42,563 bases of DNA from an uncultured Spirochaetaceae bacterium (GTDB lineage: Bacteria; Spirochaetota; Spirochaetia; Sphaerochaetales; Sphaerochaetaceae), in the NCBI GenBank assembly GCA_944392975.1, contig CALXYN010000016.1, positions 1-42,563 on the forward strand. Reading direction: 5' to 3'. Positions 1 through 8,849 of this stretch are shown here, piece by piece. Every line of letters starts with the position of its first letter. Positions within the stretch are counted from its first letter, which is position 1. The position numbers were made by a program, and so were the translations under genes. Under the pieces are notes generated by a model. The model made no database searches. It was not told the DNA's origin and saw only the letters and a program-made list of their open reading frames with translations.

Positions 1-6
1 GAGAGA

Positions 7-2175
7 ATGAGCATTAAAATTGCACTTGCAGGAAATCCGAACTGCGGTAAGACGACGATGTTCAATGCCCTTACCGGTGCGAATCAGTATGTTGGCAACT
101 GGCCAGGTGTCACTGTGGAAAAGAAGGAAGGCAAGCTTAAGGATAAAAAGCATGGTGATATCATCGTGACGGACCTTCCTGGTATCTATTCGCTTTCACC
201 GTATACACTTGAAGAAGTTGTAAGCCGTAACTACATCCTCAAGGAAAACCCAGATGTAATTGTAGACCTTGTCGATGCTACCAATATTGAGAGAAACCTC
301 TATCTCACTACACAGCTTATTGAGACAGGAACACCTGTTGTGATTGCACTTAATATGGCAGATCTCCTTGAGAAGAGAGGCCTCAGAATTGATGTATCCA
401 GACTTTCAATGCTGCTTGGCTGCCCTGTAGTTGAGACAAGCGCACTTAAAAAGACAGGATTGGAAGAACTCATCAGCATAGCTGTCAAAACAGCAGAAAA
501 GAAAGAAATAAAGAAACCTGCTGAAATTTTCTCAAAGGAAATTGAAAATGCGATCCTTGCAATCGAAGGAAATCTTCCATCTTCGATTTCTGCAGAGAAA
601 AGAAGATGGTATGCAGTTAAGGCGCTTGAGAATGATGAGAAAGTAAATGCAGAGATACCGCTTCCTCTTGAAGCTGTCTCTCTCAGAGGTGAGATTGAGA
701 AACTTCATGATGACACTATGGAGTCCATCATCACTGATGAGCGGTACAAGTATATCCAGAAAATTGTTAAGACAACAGTGACAAAGAAAGGGGAGAAGCT
801 TTCTGTTTCTGATAAAATCGACCGCATCGTCACAAACAGAATCCTTGGTATTCCTATCTTCATTCTTGTCATGTTTGTCGTTTACTACATATCTGTAACA
901 ACTGTCGGCACATGGGTTACGGACTGGACAAATGATACATTCGGAGGCTGGGTTGCATCTCTCTTTACGTCGGGACTTGCTGCAATTGGTGCCGGAGACA
1001 TGGTTACAAGCCTTGTTGTTGATGGTATTGTCGGAGGCCTTGTTGCTGTTCTCGGGTTTGTTCCTCAGATGGCAATTCTCTTCCTTTTCCTCTCGATTCT
1101 GGAAGATTGTGGTTACATGGTCAGAATTGCATTTGTCATGGACAGGGTTTTCCGCCACTTCGGCCTTTCCGGAAAGAGCTTCATCCCACTTTTGATATCA
1201 TCAGGATGCGGTATCCCTGGAATCATGGCTTCGAGAACCATTGAACAAGATAATGACAGAAGGCTGACCATCATGACAGCAACATTTGTACCATGTGGAG
1301 CAAAGCTTCCTGTAATTGCTCTGATGGCTGGTGTCATTGCCGGTTCTGCAATGGGATATGCAGAAGCTGCATGGGTTGCTCCATTGATGTATTTCATTGG
1401 AATTGCTGCTGTTCTTGTTTCTGCAATTATTCTCAAAAAGACAAAACCGTTTAGCGGGAAGCCTGCACCATTTGTAATGGAGCTTCCTTCTTATCATATT
1501 CCGTCAGTTAAGACAGTTCTTCTTCATGTATGGGAGCGTCTTAAGGGATTCATCATCAAGGCTGGAACAATTCTCTTCCTTGCCTGCGTTGTCATGTGGT
1601 TCCTTTCAGGATTCGGTTTCGGTCCGGATGGATTTGGAATGGTCGAAGATTCAAATGACTCTCTGCTTGCTGCTATTGGCGGTATTATTGCTCCGCTTTT
1701 TGCACCTCTTGGTTTTGGAGAATGGCAGCCAGTTGCGGCATCTCTATCAGGCTTTACGGCAAAGGAGGCAATTGTTTCCACAATGGGCGTCCTTGCAAAT
1801 GTAGCTGGAGATGTTGAGGATGCAGCAAATGTTGCACCTGGTGTATCTCTGTGGTTCCCAAGTGCAATTGCAGCTTTCAGTTTCTTGATGTTCAATCTTC
1901 TTGATTCACCTTGTCTTGCAGCTATTGCGACAATGGCCCAGCAGCTTCAGTCAAGAAAATGGTTCTGGTTTGCAATTGTTTTCCAGAATGTGTTTGCTTA
2001 TGTTCTCTCCTTGATTGTATATCAGCTTGGAACATTCTTCGCAGGTGGCGCTTTCGGTATGGGAACGGCTGTTGCATTCGTGCTTCTTGCATTGCTTCTT
2101 TTCCTCTTGTTCCGTCCAGATCCATACAAGGATCTCAAAGTATACTCAAAGCGTTCTCTGGAAGCTGCAGTCTGA
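7..2175 (+). CDS. feoB: Ferrous iron transporter FeoB
   Basis: Inner-membrane GTPase-coupled Fe(II) importer, 722 aa, normal for the family. The N-terminal G domain shows the G1 P-loop GNPNCGKT at residues 9-16, the G3 motif DLPG near residue 57 and the G4 motif NMAD near residue 117. The C-terminal half holds the polytopic membrane region, with the Cys-containing segments SSGCGIPGI and TFVPCGAKLP typical of the permease core. The ATG follows a purine-rich GAGAGA at the window edge, so a ribosome site and any upstream feoA lie partly outside. It heads an operon with three small membrane or metal-binding genes. Identification is secure; upstream regulation, for example a Fur box, cannot be seen here. 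Confidence 0.97.
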   Translation: MSIKIALAGNPNCGKTTMFNALTGANQYVGNWPGVTVEKKEGKLKDKKHGDIIVTDLPGIYSLSPYTLEEVVSRNYILKENPDVIVDLVDATNIERNLYLTTQLIETGTPVVIALNMADLLEKRGLRIDVSRLSMLLGCPVVETSALKKTGLEELISIAVKTAEKKEIKKPAEIFSKEIENAILAIEGNLPSSISAEKRRWYAVKALENDEKVNAEIPLPLEAVSLRGEIEKLHDDTMESIITDERYKYIQKIVKTTVTKKGEKLSVSDKIDRIVTNRILGIPIFILVMFVVYYISVTTVGTWVTDWTNDTFGGWVASLFTSGLAAIGAGDMVTSLVVDGIVGGLVAVLGFVPQMAILFLFLSILEDCGYMVRIAFVMDRVFRHFGLSGKSFIPLLISSGCGIPGIMASRTIEQDNDRRLTIMTATFVPCGAKLPVIALMAGVIAGSAMGYAEAAWVAPLMYFIGIAAVLVSAIILKKTKPFSGKPAPFVMELPSYHIPSVKTVLLHVWERLKGFIIKAGTILFLACVVMWFLSGFGFGPDGFGMVEDSNDSLLAAIGGIIAPLFAPLGFGEWQPVAASLSGFTAKEAIVSTMGVLANVAGDVEDAANVAPGVSLWFPSAIAAFSFLMFNLLDSPCLAAIATMAQQLQSRKWFWFAIVFQNVFAYVLSLIVYQLGTFFAGGAFGMGTAVAFVLLALLLFLLFRPDPYKDLKVYSKRSLEAAV

Positions 2176-2187
2176 TAGGGGCTTGAA

Positions 2188-2385
2188 ATGGCAGATTTGA
2201 TTATCATTCTGATTATTGCCGCATACTGTATTTATCTCATCGCTGGCATGCTGCGTAAGCGAAAGACAGGTAAGGGCGGCTGCGGATGTGGCTGTTCTGG
2301 AAGCTGTTCATCCTGTTCAGGTTGCTCTGCTTTCGATATCGACAAGTTGATAAAAGAAGCGAAGGAGAAGGCTGATGACAGGTGA
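2188..2385 (+). CDS. FeoB-associated Cys-rich membrane protein
   Basis: Small protein of 65 aa starting 12 nt after the feoB stop. It has one N-terminal transmembrane helix (about residues 4-21), a short basic stretch (RKRKTGKGG), then a cluster of six Cys within 16 residues (GCGCGCSGSCSSCSGC) and an acidic/basic C-tail. This matches the FeoB-associated Cys-rich membrane protein family found directly after feoB in many anaerobes. Its job is not established; a role in iron delivery or in stabilising FeoB is the usual proposal. The family call rests on position, length and the TM-plus-Cys layout. The next gene starts inside its last codons. Confidence 0.85.
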   Translation: MADLIIILIIAAYCIYLIAGMLRKRKTGKGGCGCGCSGSCSSCSGCSAFDIDKLIKEAKEKADDR

Positions 2386-2506
2386 AGGTGGCTCCTCAAT
2401 GTTCTACATGGTTGCAATCTTTCTCGTTGCTTATGTAGTTGGAATGGGAATTTATCTTGCCGTAGAGAAAGTCAGGAAACGAAGGAGGAATAAAGAAAAT
2501 GGTTGA
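2375..2506 (+). CDS. Unrecognised 43-aa single-helix membrane protein in the feo operon
   Basis: A 43-codon frame that overlaps the preceding gene by 11 nt and the following gene by 8 nt, so all three would be translationally coupled. An AAGGAG site lies about 8 nt before its ATG. The product has a short polar start (MTGEGGSS), one hydrophobic helix (about residues 9-30, FYMVAIFLVAYVVGMGIYL) and a strongly basic tail (EKVRKRRRNK), a positive-inside pattern for a bitopic protein with a cytoplasmic C-terminus. I do not recognise a family. The tight overlaps, good ribosome site and clean topology argue for a real gene; it is short enough to be missed by most gene callers. Confidence 0.7.
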   Translation: MTGEGGSSMFYMVAIFLVAYVVGMGIYLAVEKVRKRRRNKENG

Positions 2507-2867
2507 TGCTGTTATCATCCTGATTGTACTTGTCCTCTTGTTCATAGCACTGAAGGGTAGCGTTAAGCATTTCAAGGGAGAAGGTGCTTGTTGTTCTGGT
2601 TCTTCCTCAACTCTCCTGAAGACTGCAGAAAAGCATCTTGATGGCCCCGTGATTGCGGAAAGAATGATAACAATCAGCGGCATGCACTGCCAGAATTGCA
2701 GTGAACGTGTTAAACGCGCACTGGACAGTATTGACGGTGTCAGCGCTGTTGTCGACCTGAAAAACGGTACTGCAGTTGCAAGAATGGACAGACCAATCGA
2801 CGAGATTGTGTTGAAGAAAAAGATTGAAGAGGCCGGATATACAGTGCTTTCGGTTTCTCAGAAATGA
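2499..2867 (+). CDS. Membrane-anchored heavy-metal-associated (HMA) domain protein
   Basis: A 122-aa protein with one N-terminal transmembrane helix (residues 2-18), a small Cys pair (ACCSGSS, about residue 30) reminiscent of the Cys-rich protein two genes upstream, a linker, and a C-terminal HMA domain (about residues 55-120). The HMA domain carries the metal-binding loop GMHCQNC and the expected beta-alpha-beta pattern (VKRALDSIDGVSAVVDL). Such domains bind Cu(I) or other soft metals and pass them to partner proteins. Here the domain is tethered to the membrane beside FeoB, so a metal-relay or metal-sensing role in iron uptake is possible but inferred. An AAGGAGG site lies upstream of the ATG. 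It is the last gene before a terminator. Confidence 0.88.
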   Translation: MVDAVIILIVLVLLFIALKGSVKHFKGEGACCSGSSSTLLKTAEKHLDGPVIAERMITISGMHCQNCSERVKRALDSIDGVSAVVDLKNGTAVARMDRPIDEIVLKKKIEEAGYTVLSVSQK

Positions 2868-2916
2868 GTCTGTTATTCTATTTATAGGAAAGATATAACA
2901 GAGACAGTCAATCTCT

Positions 2917-2945
2917 CTCCCGGGTAAAACCGGGAGTTCTTATTT
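2917..2945 (+). terminator. Intrinsic terminator of the feo operon
   Basis: A perfect 7-bp stem CTCCCGG/CCGGGAG around a GTAAAA loop, followed by a T-rich stretch (TTCTTATTT). It lies 50 nt after the HMA gene stop. The remaining 135 nt to ppdK are AT-rich; I saw no convincing -35/-10 pair there. Confidence 0.85.
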
Positions 2946-3080
2946 CAATTAATGGAACATTGTTTCATTTTAATAAAGGTAATTTACTATTATATTAGAA
3001 TTTACATTTACAATTGTGATTGACCATAACCCTCTGAATGGATAACATCAAACCGAAAAATATTTATTAGGAAGAAGAAA

Positions 3081-5789
3081 ATGGCAGAAACAAAAAAGTA
3101 TGTTTATTTCTTTGGAGATGGCAAGGCAGAGGGAAGAGCCGATATGAAGGATCTTCTCGGAGGCAAGGGTGCAAATCTTGCTGACATGACAAGCATTGGT
3201 CTTCCAGTACCTCCAGGATTCACGATTACAACAGAAGCATGTGCATATTGGGACCAGCATAAGGCTTACCCAGAAGGAATGAGGGAGCAGGTTCTTGAAA
3301 ACCTCAGAAAACTTGAGGATATGATGGGCGCAAAGCTTGGAGACAAGGAAAACCCTCTTCTCGTATCTGTTCGTTCCGGTGCTGCTCAGTCAATGCCTGG
3401 CATGATGGACACAGTTCTTAACCTCGGTCTTAATCCTGATTCTCTTCAGGCTCTTATCAAGAAGACTGGTAATGAGCGTTTCGCATGGGACAGCTACAGA
3501 CGTTTTATCCAGATGTTTGGTGATGTTGTCATGGGAGTTCCTCACTCAAGCTTTGAGTATGCCCTTCAGTCTGTCAAGGATGAGAATGGTAAGCACTTTG
3601 ATACAGAGCTTGATGTAGACAACCTCAAGGAAGTCATCAAGCGCTACAACATCATCTACAAGAAGGCTACAGGCGAGGATTTCCCGACAGATCCTGAGTA
3701 CCAGCTTTTTAAGACAATTGACGCTGTTTTCCGCTCATGGAACAACGACAGAGCTATTAAGTACAGACTCATGAATGACATCCGTGGACTTCTTGGTACA
3801 GCTGTAAACGTACAGTCCATGGTCTTCGGCAACATGGGAGAGACTTCCGGTACAGGTGTTGCATTCACACGTGACCCGTCTTCCGGTGAGAACAAGTTCT
3901 TTGGCGAGTATCTGATGAATGCTCAGGGCGAGGATGTCGTTGCAGGTATCCGTACTCCACAGAAGATAGATACTCTCATGAAAGCAAATCCTGATGTATA
4001 TGCTCAGCTCTGCAAAATCCGTGAAATTCTCGAGAAGCATTATCACGATATGCAGGATATCGAGTTCACAATCCAGGAAGGCAAGCTCTTCATGCTCCAG
4101 ACAAGGAACGGAAAGAGAACAATCTTTGCATGGCTTAGAAGCCAGGTCGAGATGGTCGAGGAAGGACTCATTGACAAGAAGACTGCTGTATCTCGTGTTC
4201 CTGCAGCTGAGTTCAATAAGCTCTTTGCTCCTATTCTTGACAACACATATATCCGCGACCTTGGTCTTAAGGAAGCAACACATGGTCTTAACGCTTCACC
4301 TGGTGGAGCCTGCGGACAGATTTATTTCACAGCAGCAGAGGCTGAAGAAGCTGCAGCTATGGGTAAGGATGTTCTTCTTGTACGTACAGAGACATCTCCT
4401 GAGGATATCGGAGGAATGGCAGTTTCCAAGGGTATTGTCACATGCCGTGGTGGTATGACAAGCCATGCAGCTGTTGTCGCAAGAGGTATGGGATGCCCAT
4501 GTGTATCTGGCTGTGGAGAGATCCATATTGATGAGCATAAGAAGACTCTTGAGGTCAATGGTCAGGTCCTCTCTGAGGGTGATTACATGTCCATCGATGG
4601 ATTCACAGGTGCAGTATATGCACAGAAGATTCCTGTAAAGCCTTCTGAGATCATGCAGGTTCTTGAAGGAACAATGAAGGAAAGTGAGTCCGTTCTCTAC
4701 CAGAACTACAGCAAGTTCATGGGTTATGTAAGCGAACTCAAGACAATGGCGGTACGTACAAATGCAGATACACCATCTGATGCACATCATGCTGTACAGC
4801 TTGGTGCTGAAGGTGTTGGTCTCTGCCGCACTGAGCATATGTTCTTCGGTGGCAAGAGAATCATTTCCATGAGAAAGATGATTCTTGCAGATACATATGG
4901 CGAACGTCAGATTGCTCTTTCCGAACTTCTGCCAATGCAGAGAGAGGATTTCATCGGTATCTTCCGTGAGCTCCAGGGACTTCCTGTAACAATTCGTCTT
5001 CTTGATCCACCTCTTCACGAGTTCCTCCCGAATGACCATACATCACGCCATGAGATGGCTCTCCAGCTTGGAACGACAGTCGAGCAGATTTCCAAGAAGA
5101 TCAATGCTCTTCAGGAATTCAACCCAATGCTTGGTTTCCGTGGTTGCCGTCTTGCTATTGTTTATCCGGAAATTCTCGAGATGCAGGTAAGGGCAATTAT
5201 TGAAGCTGCTATCACAGTGAAGAGACAGGGTGTTGATGTTCATCCTGAAATCATGATTCCGCTTGTAGGCATCTACAAGGAGTTTGATTTCTGCAAGAAG
5301 CATGCAGAAGCTGTTATCGAGAAGGTATTCGAGGAGCAGGGTCTCAAAGTAGAGTACAAGCTTGGTACAATGGTTGAGGTTCCTAGAGCTGCAATCACGG
5401 CAGATGAGATTGCAAAGTCTGCAGAGTTCTTCTCATTTGGAACAAACGACCTCACACAGATGACATGTGGTTTCTCTCGTGATGATGCCGCTTCCTTCCT
5501 CTCACACTATGTAAACGATCCGGACAAGCAGTTCTATCCGTATGATCCGTTCCAGACTATCGATTTCGATGGTGTTGGAAAACTCATCAAGACAGCTGTA
5601 GGACTTGGCCGTGGTGTAAGACCTGGTATGAAGATGGGTATCTGCGGTGAGCATGGTGGAGATCCGAAGTCAATTGCATTCTGCCAGTCAGTTGGACTTG
5701 ACTATGTTTCCTGTTCACCATTCAGAGTACCTATTGCAAGACTTGCTGCAGCTCAGGCAGCTATTGCACAGGGCACAGAGAAGAAGTGA
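3081..5789 (+). CDS. ppdK: Pyruvate, phosphate dikinase
   Basis: A 902-aa cytoplasmic enzyme that interconverts pyruvate + ATP + Pi and PEP + AMP + PPi; full length for the family. In order: N-terminal ATP-grasp nucleotide domain (with SVRSGAAQSMPGMMDT), central swivelling phosphohistidine domain with the motif GGMTSHAAVV (catalytic His about residue 462), and C-terminal PEP/pyruvate TIM barrel with GLCRTEHMFF, the GTNDLTQM segment and the catalytic Cys in GICGEHGGDP (about residue 855). The start is supported by a GGAAGAAG site. It is monocistronic between two terminators. In fermentative spirochaetes it probably works in the glycolytic direction with PPi-linked energetics; that role is inference. 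Confidence 0.98.
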   Translation: MAETKKYVYFFGDGKAEGRADMKDLLGGKGANLADMTSIGLPVPPGFTITTEACAYWDQHKAYPEGMREQVLENLRKLEDMMGAKLGDKENPLLVSVRSGAAQSMPGMMDTVLNLGLNPDSLQALIKKTGNERFAWDSYRRFIQMFGDVVMGVPHSSFEYALQSVKDENGKHFDTELDVDNLKEVIKRYNIIYKKATGEDFPTDPEYQLFKTIDAVFRSWNNDRAIKYRLMNDIRGLLGTAVNVQSMVFGNMGETSGTGVAFTRDPSSGENKFFGEYLMNAQGEDVVAGIRTPQKIDTLMKANPDVYAQLCKIREILEKHYHDMQDIEFTIQEGKLFMLQTRNGKRTIFAWLRSQVEMVEEGLIDKKTAVSRVPAAEFNKLFAPILDNTYIRDLGLKEATHGLNASPGGACGQIYFTAAEAEEAAAMGKDVLLVRTETSPEDIGGMAVSKGIVTCRGGMTSHAAVVARGMGCPCVSGCGEIHIDEHKKTLEVNGQVLSEGDYMSIDGFTGAVYAQKIPVKPSEIMQVLEGTMKESESVLYQNYSKFMGYVSELKTMAVRTNADTPSDAHHAVQLGAEGVGLCRTEHMFFGGKRIISMRKMILADTYGERQIALSELLPMQREDFIGIFRELQGLPVTIRLLDPPLHEFLPNDHTSRHEMALQLGTTVEQISKKINALQEFNPMLGFRGCRLAIVYPEILEMQVRAIIEAAITVKRQGVDVHPEIMIPLVGIYKEFDFCKKHAEAVIEKVFEEQGLKVEYKLGTMVEVPRAAITADEIAKSAEFFSFGTNDLTQMTCGFSRDDAASFLSHYVNDPDKQFYPYDPFQTIDFDGVGKLIKTAVGLGRGVRPGMKMGICGEHGGDPKSIAFCQSVGLDYVSCSPFRVPIARLAAAQAAIAQGTEKK

Positions 5790-5817
5790 GATAATCATTT
5801 CAAAGATAAAATTCTGA

Positions 5818-5842
5818 AGCAGGGCCAAAAGCCCTGCTTTTG
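5818..5842 (+). terminator. Intrinsic terminator of ppdK
   Basis: Perfect GC-rich stem AGCAGGGC/GCCCTGCT with a short CAAAA loop and a TTTTGT tail, starting 29 nt after the ppdK stop. Confidence 0.9.
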
Positions 5843-5927
5843 TCATAAAGACAAGATTGTAAATTATTAAAACATGAATCAGATTTCGGGATAAAAGTGG
5901 AGACTTAGGAAAATAGTACGGAATTAA

Positions 5928-6202
5928 TTTTTTCTAATCAGATTAATTCAGCCATTAAAAATAAAAAGCATTAGAAACATTGAAACCGAAAACGGGGATG
6001 AGATTAGAATGGAAATTGCCACTAGTGCTGTTGGTTTTACAGCTGAGACAGATGTTCGCTTTGCATTTCTTTTGCATTTCAGAACAGAATGCCTCCGTCA
6101 ATTGCCAATGGATTCGTGAAAAAGAATCCATCACCAGGTATAAGACCTTATGAGACAGATGAATTCTGGTATGTATTGGAACGAACAGGGGAAGATATCT
6201 AA
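5928..6202 (+). pseudogene. Short gene remnant disrupted by an 11-nt tandem duplication
   Basis: Within the 572-nt stretch between ppdK and the next gene, one frame is open from 5928 to the stop at 6117-6119, and a second from about 6065 to the stop at 6200-6202. If one copy of the tandem TTTGCATTTC(T/A) at 6060-6081 is removed, the frames fuse into a single stretch of about 87 residues that reads through motifs such as EIATSAVGF, DVRFAFQNRMPPS and GIRPYETDEFWYVL. There is no convincing start or ribosome site, and the 5' side is closed by a stop at 5925, so this is probably the decayed part of a larger gene. The pattern loosely recalls an Ig-like or macroglobulin MG1-type domain, but I cannot assign a family. 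Confidence 0.45.
6060..6081 (+). repeat. 11-nt tandem duplication
   Basis: Two adjacent copies, TTTGCATTTCT and TTTGCATTTCA, identical at 10 of 11 positions. Because 11 is not a multiple of three, the second copy shifts the reading frame of the surrounding remnant. Confidence 0.75.
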
Positions 6203-6262
6203 CGTTTAATCGGAAAACTGTTCGTTAACTTATTGCAAATTTGCTTTAGATATGCAATTATT

Positions 6263-6313
6263 GCCACGTTTTGTATGTTTTATCTGCATGCAGCCGTGGC
6301 TTTTGCTTCTTTG
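6263..6313 (+). terminator. Possible weak terminator-like hairpin
   Basis: GCCACG (6263-6268) can pair with CGTGGC (6295-6300) and is followed by TTTTGCTTCTTT. The loop is long (26 nt), with a nested TGCATGCA self-complementary segment. It could end transcription before the lipoprotein operon or sit in its leader. Confidence 0.35.
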
Positions 6314-6361
6314 TGCGAAATTGCCTGAAAATTACGAAATTCAATAGGCGGTTCTTACCGA

Positions 6362-8842
6362 ATGAGATTAACAAAACTGGTTTTTACGATTGTTGCAATT
6401 CTTACAATGGCTATTTCCTGTTCCATTTCACCTGATAATTCCGGAGTGGATGTTGTCGTTTCTCTTGAAGATAAGAGCATTACTGAAAGTACTCTTATTC
6501 CTGATCATATTCCGGATGTGGAGACGTATACTGTCAGCCTGGCAGAAATTGTCTATAAAAATGGGGAATGGCAGATTGCCGATGGTTATTCAAGAATAAC
6601 GGAGAATTTTCCCGGAAGTACTAAGGAATTCAGATTTGAAAATGTAAGACTTGGTACATATGCAGTCTCTATCGAAGCTCTGGATGAAAAATCATTGCCA
6701 ATTCTAAATGGATCGGGGGTAGAGAATCTCTCTGTAACGGCTAATGGCTTGAATACTGTTACTGTTGAGCTTGCAGCAATCAGCGACGCAACTTACACAG
6801 GTTCTGCCTCCATGACTTTCGACTGGGCAGATGTCGCACTTACGAATGACACAGTGAAGAACGCCATGGAAGAGGGTGGTCTTGTTTTCATCCTTTACAG
6901 ATATGATGAAGCTGAAAAGACATGGATTGAGGCCGGACGGAGCGAAGCAACAGGAAAAGAGGCGACCCGTCTTGAGTTCGTTGTAGATAAACTTCCTGTA
7001 TCATCAGGACTCAGGCTAAAATATGCCATTGCAACGGCAAGCGGCATGATGCTTAATCCAATTCTAACCACTCCAATTGCCCAGATCTATGCAAACCTCA
7101 CATCTGTACAGGATGTGAATGGCGATAAGATCTACCGCATCAATGCAAATGAAATCAGCAGTGCAACCAATGTCTACGATGTTCAGTGGGCATATGGTCC
7201 AACGGAGGGTAGCTCTGTGACCGTCTCCTGGAAGAACCAGAAGATGGGAAATGAAATACTTTTCGATTATGTTGTCTTGAAATATGCATCAACATCAGGT
7301 AAGAGCCATGAGGAACGAATTGATGTTACATCAGAAAATTCCTCTTACATCATTTCTGATATGGAAATGGGAGATGAGTATACGCTCTCTTTCCAGGCAC
7401 ATCACAAGACAGGGCTTGTATCTCCTGTTTATACATATCCTGAGAAAATCAGTGCAGAAGTATTGTTGGCTGCTCCTGAAAACTTGAAAGCAGAGAAAGA
7501 CCTCAATGCAATAAATCTTTCTTGGGATTCTGTGTCCGGTGCAAAGAGCTATATCGTTTACAGAAGTGTTGATGGTAAAGAGTTTGCGGAACTTGCTACA
7601 GTTGAGACTGCTAACTATGCAGATTCCGCTCTTTTTGCAGATAAGGAGTATGCATATAAAGTTATCGCTGTAAGAGATGATGTCAAAAGCGATTTCAGTG
7701 AAGCGACAGAGACTCTCAGAATTGCAGCAAGCATCATCACGATTACGACAACAGCCCCGGATAACAACTTTGCTATTTCCATAAATGAAAGCGATAAAAT
7801 GGTTATCACCCCGGATTCTCCAGAGCTCACTGTCTCTGTTGATCAGATAGAGAATGTCTTTCTTTATACCTGGTATATAAACGGCACTGAAGTTAAATCT
7901 GCAACAGCGGAAGAGGGTGGTACATTCATCACTTTCACAAAGGAAACAGATGGTATCAGGACAGATGTCGTTAATGGACTCAATACTCTTATGCTTGAGG
8001 TGACAACAGCAAAGGAATCATTCAGCGATGAAGTCAAGTTCTCCGTTGTCTCAGTTCTTGATGAAGGCGTTGTCGTAACTGTTCCAGATAATCAGACCCG
8101 TCTTTCAACAGAATTTGAAAATGGCGAGAAGAGAACAGTACAGCTTATAGCTAAGGTTTTGCCAGACAATGCAACATTGCAAAGTGTTACCTATGTTTCT
8201 GATAACGAGGAAATAGCTTCTGTCAATGCAGCTGGAATCATTACATTCACAGGTGGTAATGGAAAGGTGACCATCACGGTTTCTCCGTCATATGGTCACT
8301 CTGAGAGTGTTGTCTTTGATATTTTTGAGGCAAGTTTCAACAGTGCAGAAGAAATCGTGAATGCTGTAAACAAGGAACTAAACAAACATGTTGCGGCTGC
8401 GAACAGCAAGTTTGGTGGTGACTGGTGGCCGGGTGAAATAGCTAAAGGCTATTCATCGGATGGAATATATATCAAAGAAAGTACAGGGGCTAGTCAGAAA
8501 GCTGGATATATTGAATTCTCCTCATATACTGCAGAGACTGAAATTGGACCAATTACTATAGATGGGAAACTGATGGTTTATGCAGATAATCCTGATGGAT
8601 GGGGCTACCTAGGAACTGAACCACTTCAGTTCATTGGTTATGGTGATGATACAAATACGCTTACTGTTTCGCTTCCAGGCAATCAGGGAACTGTCAGCAT
8701 TAAATACAGCAAAGTTGATGTTATAAATCGTGGAGGCAGCTATGCCCTCACATTCTCAGAAACTGTTGGCTACAAGGAAGGACAGTTCCATGGAGGAAGT
8801 GCAACTGTACCAGATTCCTCTTCAATTTCTGAAATTCTCTGA
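6362..8842 (+). CDS. Large lipoprotein with FN3 and BIG2-type Ig-like domains
   Basis: 826 aa with a lipoprotein signal: basic n-region, hydrophobic core and a lipobox ending at Cys20 (TMAISC). The middle holds a fibronectin type III domain (about residues 370-455, from APENLKAEKD with NLSWDSVSGAKSYIVYRS and YAYKVIAVRD). After it come an Ig-like segment and a BIG2-type domain (about residues 570-655, with VSDNEEIASVNAAGIITF). The last 170 residues match nothing I recognise. The protein is expected to be anchored in an envelope membrane and surface or periplasm facing; such domains usually serve adhesion or protein contacts. It heads a three-gene coupled operon. A weak AGGCGG site precedes the ATG. 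Confidence 0.85.
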   Translation: MRLTKLVFTIVAILTMAISCSISPDNSGVDVVVSLEDKSITESTLIPDHIPDVETYTVSLAEIVYKNGEWQIADGYSRITENFPGSTKEFRFENVRLGTYAVSIEALDEKSLPILNGSGVENLSVTANGLNTVTVELAAISDATYTGSASMTFDWADVALTNDTVKNAMEEGGLVFILYRYDEAEKTWIEAGRSEATGKEATRLEFVVDKLPVSSGLRLKYAIATASGMMLNPILTTPIAQIYANLTSVQDVNGDKIYRINANEISSATNVYDVQWAYGPTEGSSVTVSWKNQKMGNEILFDYVVLKYASTSGKSHEERIDVTSENSSYIISDMEMGDEYTLSFQAHHKTGLVSPVYTYPEKISAEVLLAAPENLKAEKDLNAINLSWDSVSGAKSYIVYRSVDGKEFAELATVETANYADSALFADKEYAYKVIAVRDDVKSDFSEATETLRIAASIITITTTAPDNNFAISINESDKMVITPDSPELTVSVDQIENVFLYTWYINGTEVKSATAEEGGTFITFTKETDGIRTDVVNGLNTLMLEVTTAKESFSDEVKFSVVSVLDEGVVVTVPDNQTRLSTEFENGEKRTVQLIAKVLPDNATLQSVTYVSDNEEIASVNAAGIITFTGGNGKVTITVSPSYGHSESVVFDIFEASFNSAEEIVNAVNKELNKHVAAANSKFGGDWWPGEIAKGYSSDGIYIKESTGASQKAGYIEFSSYTAETEIGPITIDGKLMVYADNPDGWGYLGTEPLQFIGYGDDTNTLTVSLPGNQGTVSIKYSKVDVINRGGSYALTFSETVGYKEGQFHGGSATVPDSSSISEIL

Positions 8843-8849
8843 GGTTGAT

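Noticed and set aside
532-1158. 208-codon minus-strand frame in feoB
   Set aside because: Shadow of the feoB frame; low-complexity, Cys/Asn-rich translation without domain features.
3735-5039. Long minus-strand open frames inside ppdK (182 and 247 codons)
   Set aside because: They mirror ppdK codon bias, have no ribosome site or recognisable domain, and the plus-strand gene is certain.
8730-8849. 40-residue extension of the second lipoprotein
   Set aside because: It lies wholly within the previous gene in another frame and would bury the lipoprotein signal.
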